Positions 7,018-13,982 of a stretch of DNA of 22,836 nt are shown piece by piece (positions within the stretch are counted from its first letter, which is position 1; each line of letters opens with the position of its first letter). This stretch comes from a virus: the IMG/VR virus record IMGVR_UViG_3300009370_000180, positions 1 to 22,836 of that record; one strand, given 5' to 3'. Below the pieces are notes generated by a model, which saw only the letters and a program-made list of their open reading frames with translations, was not told where the DNA came from and ran no database searches. The translations under genes were made by a program, and so were the position numbers.

Positions 7018-7602
7018 TCATACATCTTCATTTAATTCTTTTTTTAAAATTGTTCTTACTTTGTCTATTGTTGTAAATAAACTATTTCTACTTATTTTTG
7101 TTTTATCAGCTAGTGAATCTAAAGTATTACCTTCATAGTAGTACAGCTTAAATAATTCCCTATCATACCAATTATCTAATTTGTCTAGTTGTATATCAAT
7201 TTGCTCTAATCTATTTAAGCTACTGTTATCTATTTCTTCATTCGGAATATTTGATATGTCTTTATAATGGTAAGTGCCACTAATTGTATAATCATCAACA
7301 CCACTATCATTAGTAGAATAGATACTGCTGTCAATATGTGTGTAATATTTCTCATACTTATAATAAAAATTGCTTCTTTTACTTGTTAAAGCCCTTCTAA
7401 GTGCCACAGCACCATATCTGGTAACGCCATCTATTCCATCTTTTTCATATATTTTCCTAAGTGTCTGAGGATTCATTTGCAAGAAATACAGCATTAATTC
7501 CTGTACAGCTTCATTTATTTTATTTTCATCAGCAGTTAATCCATAAGCCATAGTCCTAAACTTATCAGTAAGTTTTGCTATCTCCTTATAAATCTTAGTC
7601 AT
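7018..7602 (-). CDS. Sigma-region-4-like helix-turn-helix protein
   Basis: A 194-residue protein. The last ~60 residues look like sigma-70 region 4: LDKLDNWYDRELFKLYYYEG, then a helix-turn-helix at about 157-183 (NTLDSLADKTKISRNSLFTTIDKVRTIL). The N-terminal ~75 residues are helical (EIAKLTDKF..., YGAVALRRAL) and could replace region 2, but the usual -10-binding motifs are not evident. It may be a divergent phage sigma factor or a transcription activator for late genes. Given the late promoter-like elements in this window it is the best candidate regulator. Overlaps the upstream gene by 8 bases. Confidence 0.5.
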   Translation of the reverse strand: MTKIYKEIAKLTDKFRTMAYGLTADENKINEAVQELMLYFLQMNPQTLRKIYEKDGIDGVTRYGAVALRRALTSKRSNFYYKYEKYYTHIDSSIYSTNDSGVDDYTISGTYHYKDISNIPNEEIDNSSLNRLEQIDIQLDKLDNWYDRELFKLYYYEGNTLDSLADKTKISRNSLFTTIDKVRTILKKELNEDV

Positions 7603-7951
7603 TTCTTGGTGTTAGATTGTCTAATCTTTTTACAGTTTCTTCTAACATTTGGTCTAGTATTACTTTGTAAGCCCTTAATATTGCTGCGTTGCTTTTTGTT
7701 TCTATCCCTGCAAAGAACCCTGATGTTGCTACTGAAACATTTATAGGTATTATGGTGATCCAATCATAAAAATTATTCTCTCTAACACCCTCACCATAAC
7801 CATTTGAATATTCTACAATAAGACCTAAGACTTCTAAATAATTATTGTATCTTGCTTGAGTAGTTGATTCTTGAACAAACTGAGTTGCCATTGTTATATA
7901 CACATCTACTATTGACTTATGTTCTTCACTTGAATATATTGGAATGTGCAT
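7595..7951 (-). CDS. Hypothetical protein (118 aa)
   Basis: Not recognised. Mixed alpha/beta composition, with a hydrophobic middle (about residues 66-82, WITIIPINVSVATSGFF) that is more likely a beta core than a membrane segment. No Cys or catalytic motif is visible. It precedes the sigma-like gene with an 8-base overlap, so the two are probably made together and might work together. Confidence 0.5.
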   Translation of the reverse strand: MHIPIYSSEEHKSIVDVYITMATQFVQESTTQARYNNYLEVLGLIVEYSNGYGEGVRENNFYDWITIIPINVSVATSGFFAGIETKSNAAILRAYKVILDQMLEETVKRLDNLTPRND

Positions 7952-7972
7952 ACGCCAAAGATATGAAAAATG

Positions 7973-8377
7973 TTACTCTATTCCTTTTTCTTTTTTTAAG
8001 TTTTTAACAATGGATTTGTAATATCTTATATCTTCTTCGTAATCTACCCTCATTCTTTTTGAAATTGTCTTAGCTGTAAATTCTAAATCTCCTGATGTGC
8101 CTTCTCCATATTTAACATCTAATGCAAGTCCAAATTTCCATTGCTCCCCCTGTTCAAACATATTGCATTTTACACACTGCACTTGACAGTTCTGTTCATT
8201 CCATCTTGTTGAATGACATCTTCTGCTTTGAAAATGTCCACATTGTAGTTTTTTATAATGATCTATTTTTCCACAAGTAAAGCATTGACAAATTCCTTCA
8301 TCAGTTGCTTCTCTTAATCGTATATAAAGACTAAACCATTTATCTAGTTCTTTTTTTAGTTTACTTATAGACTTCAT
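7973..8377 (-). CDS. ninG: NinG/Rap-like recombination protein
   Basis: A 134-residue protein resembling lambda NinG (Rap), which acts on branched DNA in phage recombination. The diagnostic zinc-binding core is visible: CQCFTCGK (Cys30/32/35), then QCGHFQSRR (Cys46, His48), then CQVQCVKCN (Cys64/68/71), an HNH-like arrangement. The N-terminus (KKELDKWFSLYIRLRE) and Lys-rich C-terminus also fit. It lies in the replication/recombination block and overlaps the upstream winged-helix gene by 4 bases. Confidence 0.8.
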   Translation of the reverse strand: MKSISKLKKELDKWFSLYIRLREATDEGICQCFTCGKIDHYKKLQCGHFQSRRCHSTRWNEQNCQVQCVKCNMFEQGEQWKFGLALDVKYGEGTSGDLEFTAKTISKRMRVDYEEDIRYYKSIVKNLKKEKGIE

Positions 8378-8796
8378 ATCTTCTTAATCAAATTAGCAAC
8401 CTCTTTCCAATCCTCAACTGTACTATTGTTTTTATTTTTATATAATTCTCGTAATGAATTTAAAGCATCATCTGTTCTGTGTTTCTTGGTTTTATTAGTC
8501 TTTTTTAGATTGACAGGCAACTTGTCTGTTAAATCCCACTCTATTGATGTTCTGCCTGTAATGTTACATTTTCTATTTTGAACTTCATAAATAACTCCTA
8601 ATTCTCTTAATTCAGTAAATCTTGCTCTTGATGAAGTAATTGCACTGTTTTTACTTAACATAGTAGCCAATACTTCTGCGCTTGTGCACGGTGCATTCTT
8701 TAAAATAGCTTCAAAAACTTTAAATCTCATTTTAGATAATAAACCTTCTCTTTTTATTTGATTATAACATTCTATTGATGTTTGTCTTATTTTCAT
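8374..8796 (-). CDS. Winged-helix DNA-binding protein (140 aa)
   Basis: Residues about 20-90 look like a winged helix: KMRFKVFEAILKNAPCTSAE, a recognition-helix-like TSSRARFTELRELGVI, then a beta wing NRKCNITGRTSIEWDLT. This fits a transcription regulator or a phage recombination-associated HTH protein. The C-terminal ~50 residues are Lys/Asn-rich helices. Its ATG overlaps the TGA of a tiny membrane peptide gene (ATGA). The target is unknown. Confidence 0.6.
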   Translation of the reverse strand: MKIRQTSIECYNQIKREGLLSKMRFKVFEAILKNAPCTSAEVLATMLSKNSAITSSRARFTELRELGVIYEVQNRKCNITGRTSIEWDLTDKLPVNLKKTNKTKKHRTDDALNSLRELYKNKNNSTVEDWKEVANLIKKI

Positions 8797-8855
8797 TCTT
8801 TTAGTTTATAATTTATATGCAGTAATATTGCTACTATTATCACCCAACCGATCAT
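8793..8855 (-). CDS. Tiny membrane peptide (20 aa)
   Basis: MIGWVIIVAILLHINYKLKE: one hydrophobic segment (residues 2-12) followed by a short basic tail, positive-inside type. The ATG overlaps the upstream TGA and the TGA overlaps the downstream ATG (ATGA at both ends), and the frame exactly fills the gap. That is good evidence for translation despite its size. Function unknown; it could be a small membrane regulator or only a coupling ORF. Confidence 0.5.
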   Translation of the reverse strand: MIGWVIIVAILLHINYKLKE

Positions 8856-9214
8856 TTGATTAGTTTTATTGGTTCTTGATAAAATGGCACATTCTTTTGT
8901 CCTAGTGTATGTACTTCATAGTAAGCGTTATCTATGACTTTTTTATGGGCATATGTCCATCTGTAAAATGTCCTAATATTTAAAAAGGGTTCATCCTTTC
9001 CAAACCTAACCCCCTGATGAAAAGCATCCTCCACTTGATTAAAAGTCATCTTACCAAAGCGTTTTTCTGCTATAAGGTCTTGTGCAAATATCTTGCTAAG
9101 ATTAGCAAGTGTTTCCCTATCTGTTTTGTGTCCTATTTCTACTCCTGTTCTTGCAACAAGATCAAGCACTTTTTCAGTTAGTTCTTTTAGGTTTTCGTTT
9201 TTTAATAATTTCAT
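8852..9214 (-). CDS. Hypothetical protein next to replication initiator (120 aa)
   Basis: A helical protein; the region FNQVEDAFHQGVRFGKDEPF followed by NIRTFYRWTYAHKK recurs, as far as I recall, in small proteins downstream of phage replication initiators. The spacing suggests a replisome accessory or helicase-loader role, but no Walker motif or zinc site is present. It overlaps the upstream initiator gene by 4 bases (ATGA), so the pair is co-translated. Function inferred from context only. Confidence 0.55.
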   Translation of the reverse strand: MKLLKNENLKELTEKVLDLVARTGVEIGHKTDRETLANLSKIFAQDLIAEKRFGKMTFNQVEDAFHQGVRFGKDEPFLNIRTFYRWTYAHKKVIDNAYYEVHTLGQKNVPFYQEPIKLIK

Positions 9215-9813
9215 AATAATTTTTTAGCTTCTTGCCATTCATTTATTTGTGAGTGTAGTTTACCCATTGTTTGTTTTTTTACTTCTCTCCTTTCCCAAGT
9301 TCTTACACAAGCTCTCCAGTCTTTCATTTTATTTTTACCAATCTGCCAATTTTTACTTTCATAAAAGTCAATAAAAGCTTCTGCTTCTATATTATTCTTG
9401 CGTAATATACAATAATTTTTAACTTCATCAATAGTTGGTTTTTTAAAACGCCCCTTACTATTACTATCTGTAAGATTATTATTAGTTATATTTATATTAG
9501 TATTATCTGTTAACATTTGTTTACTAGGCATATTAACCAAAGTTATCACCCTTGTATCTATTTCTTTACTACCTTGTTTATATATGTTAACACGCTTTAT
9601 GTAATTATTATCTTCTAATGTTTTAAGCCATTTTTGAATTGATACTCTACTAACTTCATAAAGTTTACAAAAGTATTGAGTAGAAGCTGTGCATTTGCCA
9701 TTCATATTACATAAAGCCGTTATTTCTGCATAAAGAAGTTTCGCATTAGGTGTTAAGTCTTTGCTGTATCTTACCTCAGCAGGAATAATTGCATAGTAGT
9801 TTGGCTTGGTCAT
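9211..9813 (-). CDS. Phage replication initiator-like protein (HTH, O/DnaD type)
   Basis: A 200-residue protein. The N-terminal winged HTH (residues about 5-85) begins YYAIIPAEVRYSKDLTPNAK, followed by STQYFCKLYEVSRVSIQKWL and EDNNYIKR, as in HTH_36-type replication initiators. A low-complexity Asn/Thr linker follows (about 97-117). The C-terminal motif FIDFYESKNWQIGKNKMKDW plus RTWE is characteristic of phage replication proteins that recruit the helicase. It follows the DnaA-like gene with a 1-base overlap. Confidence 0.7.
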   Translation of the reverse strand: MTKPNYYAIIPAEVRYSKDLTPNAKLLYAEITALCNMNGKCTASTQYFCKLYEVSRVSIQKWLKTLEDNNYIKRVNIYKQGSKEIDTRVITLVNMPSKQMLTDNTNINITNNNLTDSNSKGRFKKPTIDEVKNYCILRKNNIEAEAFIDFYESKNWQIGKNKMKDWRACVRTWERREVKKQTMGKLHSQINEWQEAKKLL

Positions 9814-10322
9814 TAAATAATTTCTAAGTTATAGTTACAATCTGTCAGTGCAAATTTACACTTTTCTAATTGATCATAAAAATCCTTATAAGAAACCTTA
9901 ACATCATATTCAACCCTCCCTGATATAACCCTAATAGTAGTTTGGTGTTTATCACTATTTTTGATTCCATTATCTCTTAGGTATATTTCTAATTGCCTTT
10001 CATCCCCAAAAGTTTTTTTAGCCCCCTGAATATTGCTATAAGAATTATAGACTTTATTGAATATTTCCCTGTATTTAGGGAATGATCTATAATTAGCTTC
10101 GTGAGTTTTCTCATAGTGATAAATCAAACTTCTATCTCTTTTAAGTTCTTTAGCTATTATTGTTTGAGGTGTATCATCAATCATTCTTCCTACAACTGCT
10201 GCAACTGTTCTAGGCACTTGATATTCTTGCTTCCTACTTCTATATGAAAGCGAACCCTTACGCAACCCTACCAGTGATGTGGTAAGGTCGCATAGTATTT
10301 TAAAGTTAATTTCTTGTATCAT
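9813..10322 (-). CDS. DnaA domain-IV-like DNA-binding protein
   Basis: A 169-residue protein. Residues about 28-75 resemble the DnaA C-terminal DNA-binding domain: SRKQEYQVPRTVAAVVGRMI, then TIIAKELKRDRSLIYHYEKT, which matches the basic loop and the helix-turn-helix signature (RDHSTV in DnaA, RDRSLI here). The AAA+ ATPase domain is absent. The C-terminal ~90 residues are unassigned. It probably binds an origin or operator. The 12-base repeats at 12372-12414, whose TTATTAACA form resembles a DnaA box, are a possible target. Confidence 0.65.
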   Translation of the reverse strand: MIQEINFKILCDLTTSLVGLRKGSLSYRSRKQEYQVPRTVAAVVGRMIDDTPQTIIAKELKRDRSLIYHYEKTHEANYRSFPKYREIFNKVYNSYSNIQGAKKTFGDERQLEIYLRDNGIKNSDKHQTTIRVISGRVEYDVKVSYKDFYDQLEKCKFALTDCNYNLEII

Positions 10323-10323
10323 C

Positions 10324-10656
10324 TTAAAATGGTAAATTGTTTTCTTCTTCAGATGTTACAAATTCTGAATTTGATTCTACATTATTACTTTGATTTGTGA
10401 AGTGGTAGCCATCTATATTATGATAGTATTTGCCGTTGTATTCTCTTGAATATACATTACACAAAATAGCTACCGTCATACCTTCTTCTAACATATTCAT
10501 TTTCTGTACTTTATCTCCAAAAGCACTTACTGCAATTATGTTATTAAATTCAGCACCTGTATCAATTACGATTGATTGCTTTTCCCATTCTTTACCTGCT
10601 TTACTTGTACCTGATTCAAGTTCAAGTTTCTTAATTAGTTTTCCTTTTACTTCCAT
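10324..10656 (-). CDS. DUF3127 single-stranded DNA-binding-like protein
   Basis: A 110-residue OB-fold-like protein of the DUF3127 type: MEVKGKLIKKLELESGTSKAG, KEWEKQSIVIDTG, then AVSAFGDKV and MTVAILCNVYSREYNGKYYH. The C-terminus is acidic and ends EEENNLPF, close to the bacterial SSB tip (DDDLPF/DDIPF) that recruits repair and replication partners. It probably coats single-stranded DNA during phage replication. The strand-annealing candidate lies just upstream and the DnaA-like gene just downstream. Confidence 0.75.
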   Translation of the reverse strand: MEVKGKLIKKLELESGTSKAGKEWEKQSIVIDTGAEFNNIIAVSAFGDKVQKMNMLEEGMTVAILCNVYSREYNGKYYHNIDGYHFTNQSNNVESNSEFVTSEEENNLPF

Positions 10657-10674
10657 TTTTATTTATTTAATTGA

Positions 10675-11061
10675 TTAATATTTCTTTTTAAAATCTTCTG
10701 ATTCATCTTCTCCAAATACTCCTAGTTCATAAAAACCTGTCAGCTTTAATACTGCTCTACTCATAGCTCGTTTTTCAGCCATTTCCATAACATACCAAGT
10801 GTTGCAGTTACCATCTTTAAATCCACCTTTTAGGGCTGATCCAAATGTTTGTATTGATGCTTCACCTTTTAAAGCATTAGCTTTTACTACACAAAAGTCT
10901 TTTTCGCAATTTATTACTTCATAGTCAATAGTTATACTTTCTATTGCTTGAATTTTGTCTATGCCTGATCTCGTTATTATTACATAGTGTTGGTGTTTAA
11001 ATACATCATCAGGAGTTAGTCCGTAATGTTTGTACTTTTCCTTAATTAGTTCTGTTTTCAT
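10675..11061 (-). CDS. Putative single-strand annealing/recombination protein (128 aa)
   Basis: Residues about 87-120 (WYVMEMAEKRAMSRAVLKL) carry the A.KRA.sRA(v)LKL pattern seen in Rad52/Erf/RecT-like annealing proteins (AeTRAigRALr). The N-terminal half is beta-rich (HYVIITRSGIDKIQAIESIT). At 128 residues it is shorter than typical Erf or RecT. A place directly upstream of an SSB-like gene fits recombination. The family assignment is tentative; it could be another phage protein that happens to share the motif. Confidence 0.45.
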   Translation of the reverse strand: MKTELIKEKYKHYGLTPDDVFKHQHYVIITRSGIDKIQAIESITIDYEVINCEKDFCVVKANALKGEASIQTFGSALKGGFKDGNCNTWYVMEMAEKRAMSRAVLKLTGFYELGVFGEDESEDFKKKY

Positions 11062-11107
11062 ATTTAATAATTTAGTTAATAATTGTGTTAAAAATACAAA
11101 ATTTAAT

Positions 11108-11416
11108 TTAAAAATTCTGTATTATAAAACTTTTTTCGCATATAGGAATTACAATCGTATGGTCATTGATCCCTTCCCAATCCTCTATCTCTTGGAATTT
11201 TTCGCAAGTATAATTAGCTTTAAATTCATCCAAATCATCATACTCTGTAAAATCGCAGCATAAAGCTATTCCATCAAATTCCCACTCTTGTCCTGTATCT
11301 TCTTCAAATTCTTCAAAATAGTTAAATAAACTTAAAAGCCCTGCCCTACTAAAATTATTAGGGCGCACATTTTCAAACCATCGTTGAAAATCGTAAAAAT
11401 TCATTGTTTGTTTCAT
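11108..11416 (-). CDS. Hypothetical acidic protein (102 aa)
   Basis: Strongly acidic and aromatic: YDFQRWFENVRPNNFSRAGL, then LFNYFEEFEEDTGQEWEFD, DGIALCCDFTEYDDLDEF and HTIVIPICEKSFIIQNF. I recall this combination in a widespread small phage protein of unknown function. The negative charge resembles DNA-mimic proteins such as anti-restriction factors, but no specific ArdA motif is identifiable. Overlaps the upstream gene by 4 bases. A 46-base AT-rich gap separates it from the annealing candidate. Confidence 0.6.
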   Translation of the reverse strand: MKQTMNFYDFQRWFENVRPNNFSRAGLLSLFNYFEEFEEDTGQEWEFDGIALCCDFTEYDDLDEFKANYTCEKFQEIEDWEGINDHTIVIPICEKSFIIQNF

Positions 11417-11703
11417 TTCGTTTTTATGTGTTTAATTAGTTGTTCTTTAATATATTCTATTTGCTCTGTGTCTATCCAATTTAAAAAATTGTATGCATCA
11501 AAACAAACTTGGAAGTCTTTACCGTATTCATCTGTTCCTCTTAAATAAAGTTCTCCATCACAGCATTGAAAAGTATTTATATCATTCATTGCTTTGTGTA
11601 TTAATTCTTCTCTTTCTAGAATAGGTTTCATCTGTTCATCTAAAACTTTTTCAACCTGTTCTAGTTTTTCTCTTGTTGATTCTTCTAAAGGTATTGGTAT
11701 CAT
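11413..11703 (-). CDS. Hypothetical protein (96 aa)
   Basis: Not recognised. The N-terminal half is a charged amphipathic helix (residues about 8-40, STREKLEQVEKVLDEQMK), probably coiled coil. A short beta region with two adjacent Cys (QCCDGELYLRGTDEYG) follows, then a helix. It overlaps both neighbours by 4 bases, which argues it is expressed as part of the early operon. Confidence 0.55.
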   Translation of the reverse strand: MIPIPLEESTREKLEQVEKVLDEQMKPILEREELIHKAMNDINTFQCCDGELYLRGTDEYGKDFQVCFDAYNFLNWIDTEQIEYIKEQLIKHIKTK

Positions 11704-12035
11704 ATCGTTGTTATTAGTGCTGAGTCATTACTTAATACATCATAAATGTTTTTGTATTCTTGCAGCTTGTTTTTAATTATTTCATTTCGTTCTTTATTAT
11801 AAAAAAATGAGCCTTTTTCTTCTACTTTAAAATCATAAACTTCATCAAGATTAAGTCCTGTCATTTCAATATAATTATCTAAAGCTTTGTCAATTTGTTG
11901 CCTTGTTCCAAATATTCTGATACTTGGTTCTACTTTTTTTATATCTGTAAACCAACCTTCAGGCGATAGCTTTTCAATTGTTTTAAATACTCCGTTATTA
12001 TAGAAGTGGTAGTCCTCGCAAATTAGTAATTCCAT
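11700..12035 (-). CDS. Hypothetical protein (111 aa)
   Basis: Not recognised. It starts MELLICEDYHFYNNGVFK; a central RIFGTRQQIDKALDNYIEM segment is helical and the C-terminal third is Lys/Asn/Glu-rich. No catalytic or metal-binding motif is seen. It overlaps the first early gene by 13 bases and the next gene by 4, so it belongs to the early operon. Confidence 0.55.
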   Translation of the reverse strand: MELLICEDYHFYNNGVFKTIEKLSPEGWFTDIKKVEPSIRIFGTRQQIDKALDNYIEMTGLNLDEVYDFKVEEKGSFFYNKERNEIIKNKLQEYKNIYDVLSNDSALITTI

Positions 12036-12322
12036 TGTGTATTGTCTTTAAAGTTATAGTATTCTTTTTTATATTCAGTAAATAATGCAGTTACACATTC
12101 TTCAGGATAATTTTTTAAAGATTTTATTGCAAATTCTTTACTACTCCAACCCTCAGGATGAATTGAATATGAAATAGGTGAATTATACCAATATTTCATA
12201 ACAACTGCAAGTGAACTTGTACATTTATTAAGCCATAATGGGTTTTCATCTAATACATCTAATATAGATATAATAGCTTCTTCTTTGTTTGTTGCTTCTT
12301 TCATTTTAAAATTTGTTTTCAT
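12023..12322 (-). CDS. First early-operon gene, hypothetical protein (99 aa)
   Basis: Not recognised. I chose ATG 12322 (MKTNFKMKEATNKEEAI). A longer frame opens at 12379, but its extra 19 residues overlap the predicted promoter boxes, and a start there would lie upstream of the expected transcription start near 12343. ATG 12304 is a further alternative. The protein is small and mixed, with several aromatic residues (MKYWYNSPISYSIHPEGW). As the first gene after the control region it is probably expressed very early, a place often used for host-takeover proteins; this is inference. Confidence 0.55.
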   Translation of the reverse strand: MKTNFKMKEATNKEEAIISILDVLDENPLWLNKCTSSLAVVMKYWYNSPISYSIHPEGWSSKEFAIKSLKNYPEECVTALFTEYKKEYYNFKDNTQWNY

Positions 12323-12349
12323 TTTGTTTTTGTATTGATTAATATAGGG

Positions 12350-12380
12350 CAAATATAAAACAAATATTTGAATTAACAAC
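12350..12380 (-). promoter_or_regulatory. Early promoter, Bacteroidota type
   Basis: The minus strand shows GTTG (12380-12377), a 19-base spacer, then TATATTTG (12357-12350). TAnnTTTG is the known -7 consensus of primary-sigma promoters in Bacteroidota; the -33 consensus is TTTG (three of four match). Start would be near 12343, about 20 bases before the chosen ATG. The motif alone is common by chance in AT-rich DNA; spacing and position strengthen it. Confidence 0.55.
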
Positions 12381-12414
12381 TATATTAACAGAAATATTAA
12401 TAAAGTTATTAACA
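12372..12414. repeat. Four direct repeats with an exact 12-base period (iteron/operator-like)
   Basis: ATTAACA begins at 12372, 12384 and 12408, and ATTAATA at 12396: four units, each 12 bases apart. An inverted partial copy (GTTAATA) lies at 12423-12429. The first unit overlaps the -33 box of the early promoter. The last is part of TTATTAACA, 7 of 9 to a DnaA box (TTATCCACA). They could be operators for an early repressor or activator, or iterons of an origin. Confidence 0.6.
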
Positions 12415-12437
12415 ATTATAGTGTTAATAGTGTTTTG

Positions 12438-12468
12438 ACTAGATAAGCAACTTTAAGTGTTGTCTAGT
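12438..12468. other. Hairpin upstream of early promoter
   Basis: ACTAGA (12438-12443) pairs with TCTAGT (12463-12468) and CAAC (12448-12451) with GTTG (12459-12462), leaving a 4-base bulge and 7-base loop. No U-tract follows on either strand, so it is not a clear terminator. It may be a protein-binding site or part of an origin. In the rest of 12469-12590 I see no gene or motif I can support. Confidence 0.4.
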
Positions 12469-12590
12469 ATATAGGGGTCAAAAAGAAAAGAAAGTGCTTA
12501 AAACGGCTAAAGGGTACTATGAATTGAGCATTAAAAGAAGTATAATAATTAATAGGTAAAAGCCAAAGAGCTGCCAGGTGATGTCTTTCT

Positions 12591-13322
12591 TCATAAGGGC
12601 ATTAAAAGATTTATTGGTAATGTACCATTGTTTAGTACCACAGAGCAACCTATGGCTTGTCTTTTAAAGTTTTTAGCGTATGCTGCTGCATAAGTCGTTG
12701 AATCTACACCACAACCTACCTGCATACCGAACACCCTAAAGCGTTTTCCTACAAACCATTTGCAATATGCTTCTGTGTGAGTATGTCCACAAACACTAGA
12801 CATTAGGTTATTTTTTGCTTTGGTTTGTGCTTGTCCGCCCTCTCCGTGTTCATACAATACATCATCATAGACTATTGAATCAACCCAATTCCAATTAGGA
12901 GTGTCTAAGACTTCATTGTAGGTCTTTATCCAAGCTTTAGGTATGCCACCTGTCATAGACTTCCTAGAAGCCATCCTGTCGTGGTTTCCAATACATACAT
13001 CAGCTTCAGGAAAAGCGTTGTACCATTGTGCTACTTTTTCTATTGTCTTTTCTAATTCTAACCCTGCTGACATTCCATCAGGATCAGGTTCGTGGTAGGA
13101 AAATGCGTGGTTGTCTAAAATGTCGCCTATGAATATAACTTGATTGCAATTAAAAGTTTCGTACTGTTCTAAGCAAAAGTCTAAATAACCATCTAGGCAG
13201 AATGGTTCGTGAAGGTCACCGATAACTAGAACATTTCTAGTCTCGGTTTCCCTCATCTTTTGTAGTGCCACCATTTCGTGTGGCTTTAATCTAAATCTAT
13301 TATTTTTTGCTGATGTCTGCAA
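12591..13322 (-). CDS. Calcineurin-like metallophosphoesterase
   Basis: A 243-residue protein with the complete metal-ligand set of the family: GDLH at 35-38, GDILDN at 66-71, GNHDR at 112-116, His159 in YEHGEGG, and GHTH at 179-182. It is expected to be a cytoplasmic two-metal phosphatase or nuclease; the substrate is unknown (DNA ends, nucleotides or protein phosphate are possible). The start is a TTG at 13320-13322, overlapping the upstream holin-like gene by 23 bases. ATG 13274 (MVALQKMRE) is a shorter alternative. The gene ends the late-side operon before the control region. Confidence 0.85.
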   Translation of the reverse strand: MQTSAKNNRFRLKPHEMVALQKMRETETRNVLVIGDLHEPFCLDGYLDFCLEQYETFNCNQVIFIGDILDNHAFSYHEPDPDGMSAGLELEKTIEKVAQWYNAFPEADVCIGNHDRMASRKSMTGGIPKAWIKTYNEVLDTPNWNWVDSIVYDDVLYEHGEGGQAQTKAKNNLMSSVCGHTHTEAYCKWFVGKRFRVFGMQVGCGVDSTTYAAAYAKNFKRQAIGCSVVLNNGTLPINLLMPL

Positions 13323-13494
13323 CTCCTTGTCCTAAAATTAAAACTAAGAATGTTTGCCATACTGTTTCTGCAACAGAAGCATCCCAACCGAATTCTTTCA
13401 TAAGGTAAGGAGTAACAATAGCTGTTACTGCATAGATAAATTTCTTACTGTGTAATATTTGTCCTAATACTACGTTTGTTAGCCAATTTTTCAT
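13300..13494 (-). CDS. Holin-like small membrane protein (64 aa)
   Basis: Two hydrophobic stretches (about residues 18-32 and 43-58) are separated by a short charged turn (MKEFGWDAS); the C-terminus ends in ISKK. Size and topology fit a class II-type phage holin or a similar small membrane protein. It lies two bases after the DUF5675 gene, which supports a lysis role, but no family-specific motif is visible. Confidence 0.5.
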   Translation of the reverse strand: MKNWLTNVVLGQILHSKKFIYAVTAIVTPYLMKEFGWDASVAETVWQTFLVLILGQGVADISKK

Positions 13495-13496
13495 TA

Positions 13497-13982
13497 TTAT
13501 TTATTTTTGATTATTAAATTAATATTCTCACCACCCAAATTTATTATTTCTTTCATAAGTAAATCCATAGCCAAAGTTGAATTATGAACAATGTCTTGTT
13601 GGCTACCCTGTCCGACTAAGATGCAGCCCCGTGTATCTTTAGCTGTATTCCCTCTATGAAATAATATATATGAACGGTCTTTTACTTCTTGAACTAATAA
13701 GTGCAAATATTCTCTTGTTGCACTTTCTCTTGGGTATCTCATTCTCACCTTATACTGTCCTGTCGGTATGCAAGATACGCTTCTTTGGTTATCCCTATAA
13801 GGTAGTTCTAATGTATCACAGAACCTTTCACCATTTACAAAAAGCTCTCCTATTGTACTTTCATCAGTAAAAGTATCTCTTAGGATTAAAAGGTTTATGT
13901 GGTTAGGTTTAGAGATAATAGGTTTTGTAGATTTTACACCCTTTAACTTCTTTAACAAATTCTTTACGCACTTTAACATCAC
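13497..13982 (-). CDS. DUF5675 family protein, possible lysis-related
   Basis: A 161-residue protein. From about residue 30 it matches the DUF5675 pattern: LLILRDTFTDESTIGELFVN, then FCDTLELPYRDNQRSVSCIP, TGQYKVRMRYP, ILFHRGNTAKDTRGCILVGQ. The family is common in phages and beside lysis genes; its His and Cys (HRGN, RGC) recall L,D-transpeptidase/YkuD-like sites, so a wall-related enzyme has been suspected. The ~29-residue basic N-terminus (KNLLKKLKG) lies outside the family core. A separate 43-codon frame overlaps its first 74 bases. Confidence 0.7.
   Translation of the reverse strand: MMLKCVKNLLKKLKGVKSTKPIISKPNHINLLILRDTFTDESTIGELFVNGERFCDTLELPYRDNQRSVSCIPTGQYKVRMRYPRESATREYLHLLVQEVKDRSYILFHRGNTAKDTRGCILVGQGSQQDIVHNSTLAMDLLMKEIINLGGENINLIIKNK

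Noticed and set aside
12323-12379. N-terminal extension of the first early gene from ATG 12379
   Set aside because: The extension overlaps the predicted promoter boxes and repeats; ATG 12322 lies at the right distance after the expected transcription start.
12585-12600. CTTTCTT/AAGAAAG inverted pair across 12487-12590 as a terminator
   Set aside because: The arms are about 90 bases apart and short; no compact hairpin with a U-tract was found after the phosphoesterase gene.
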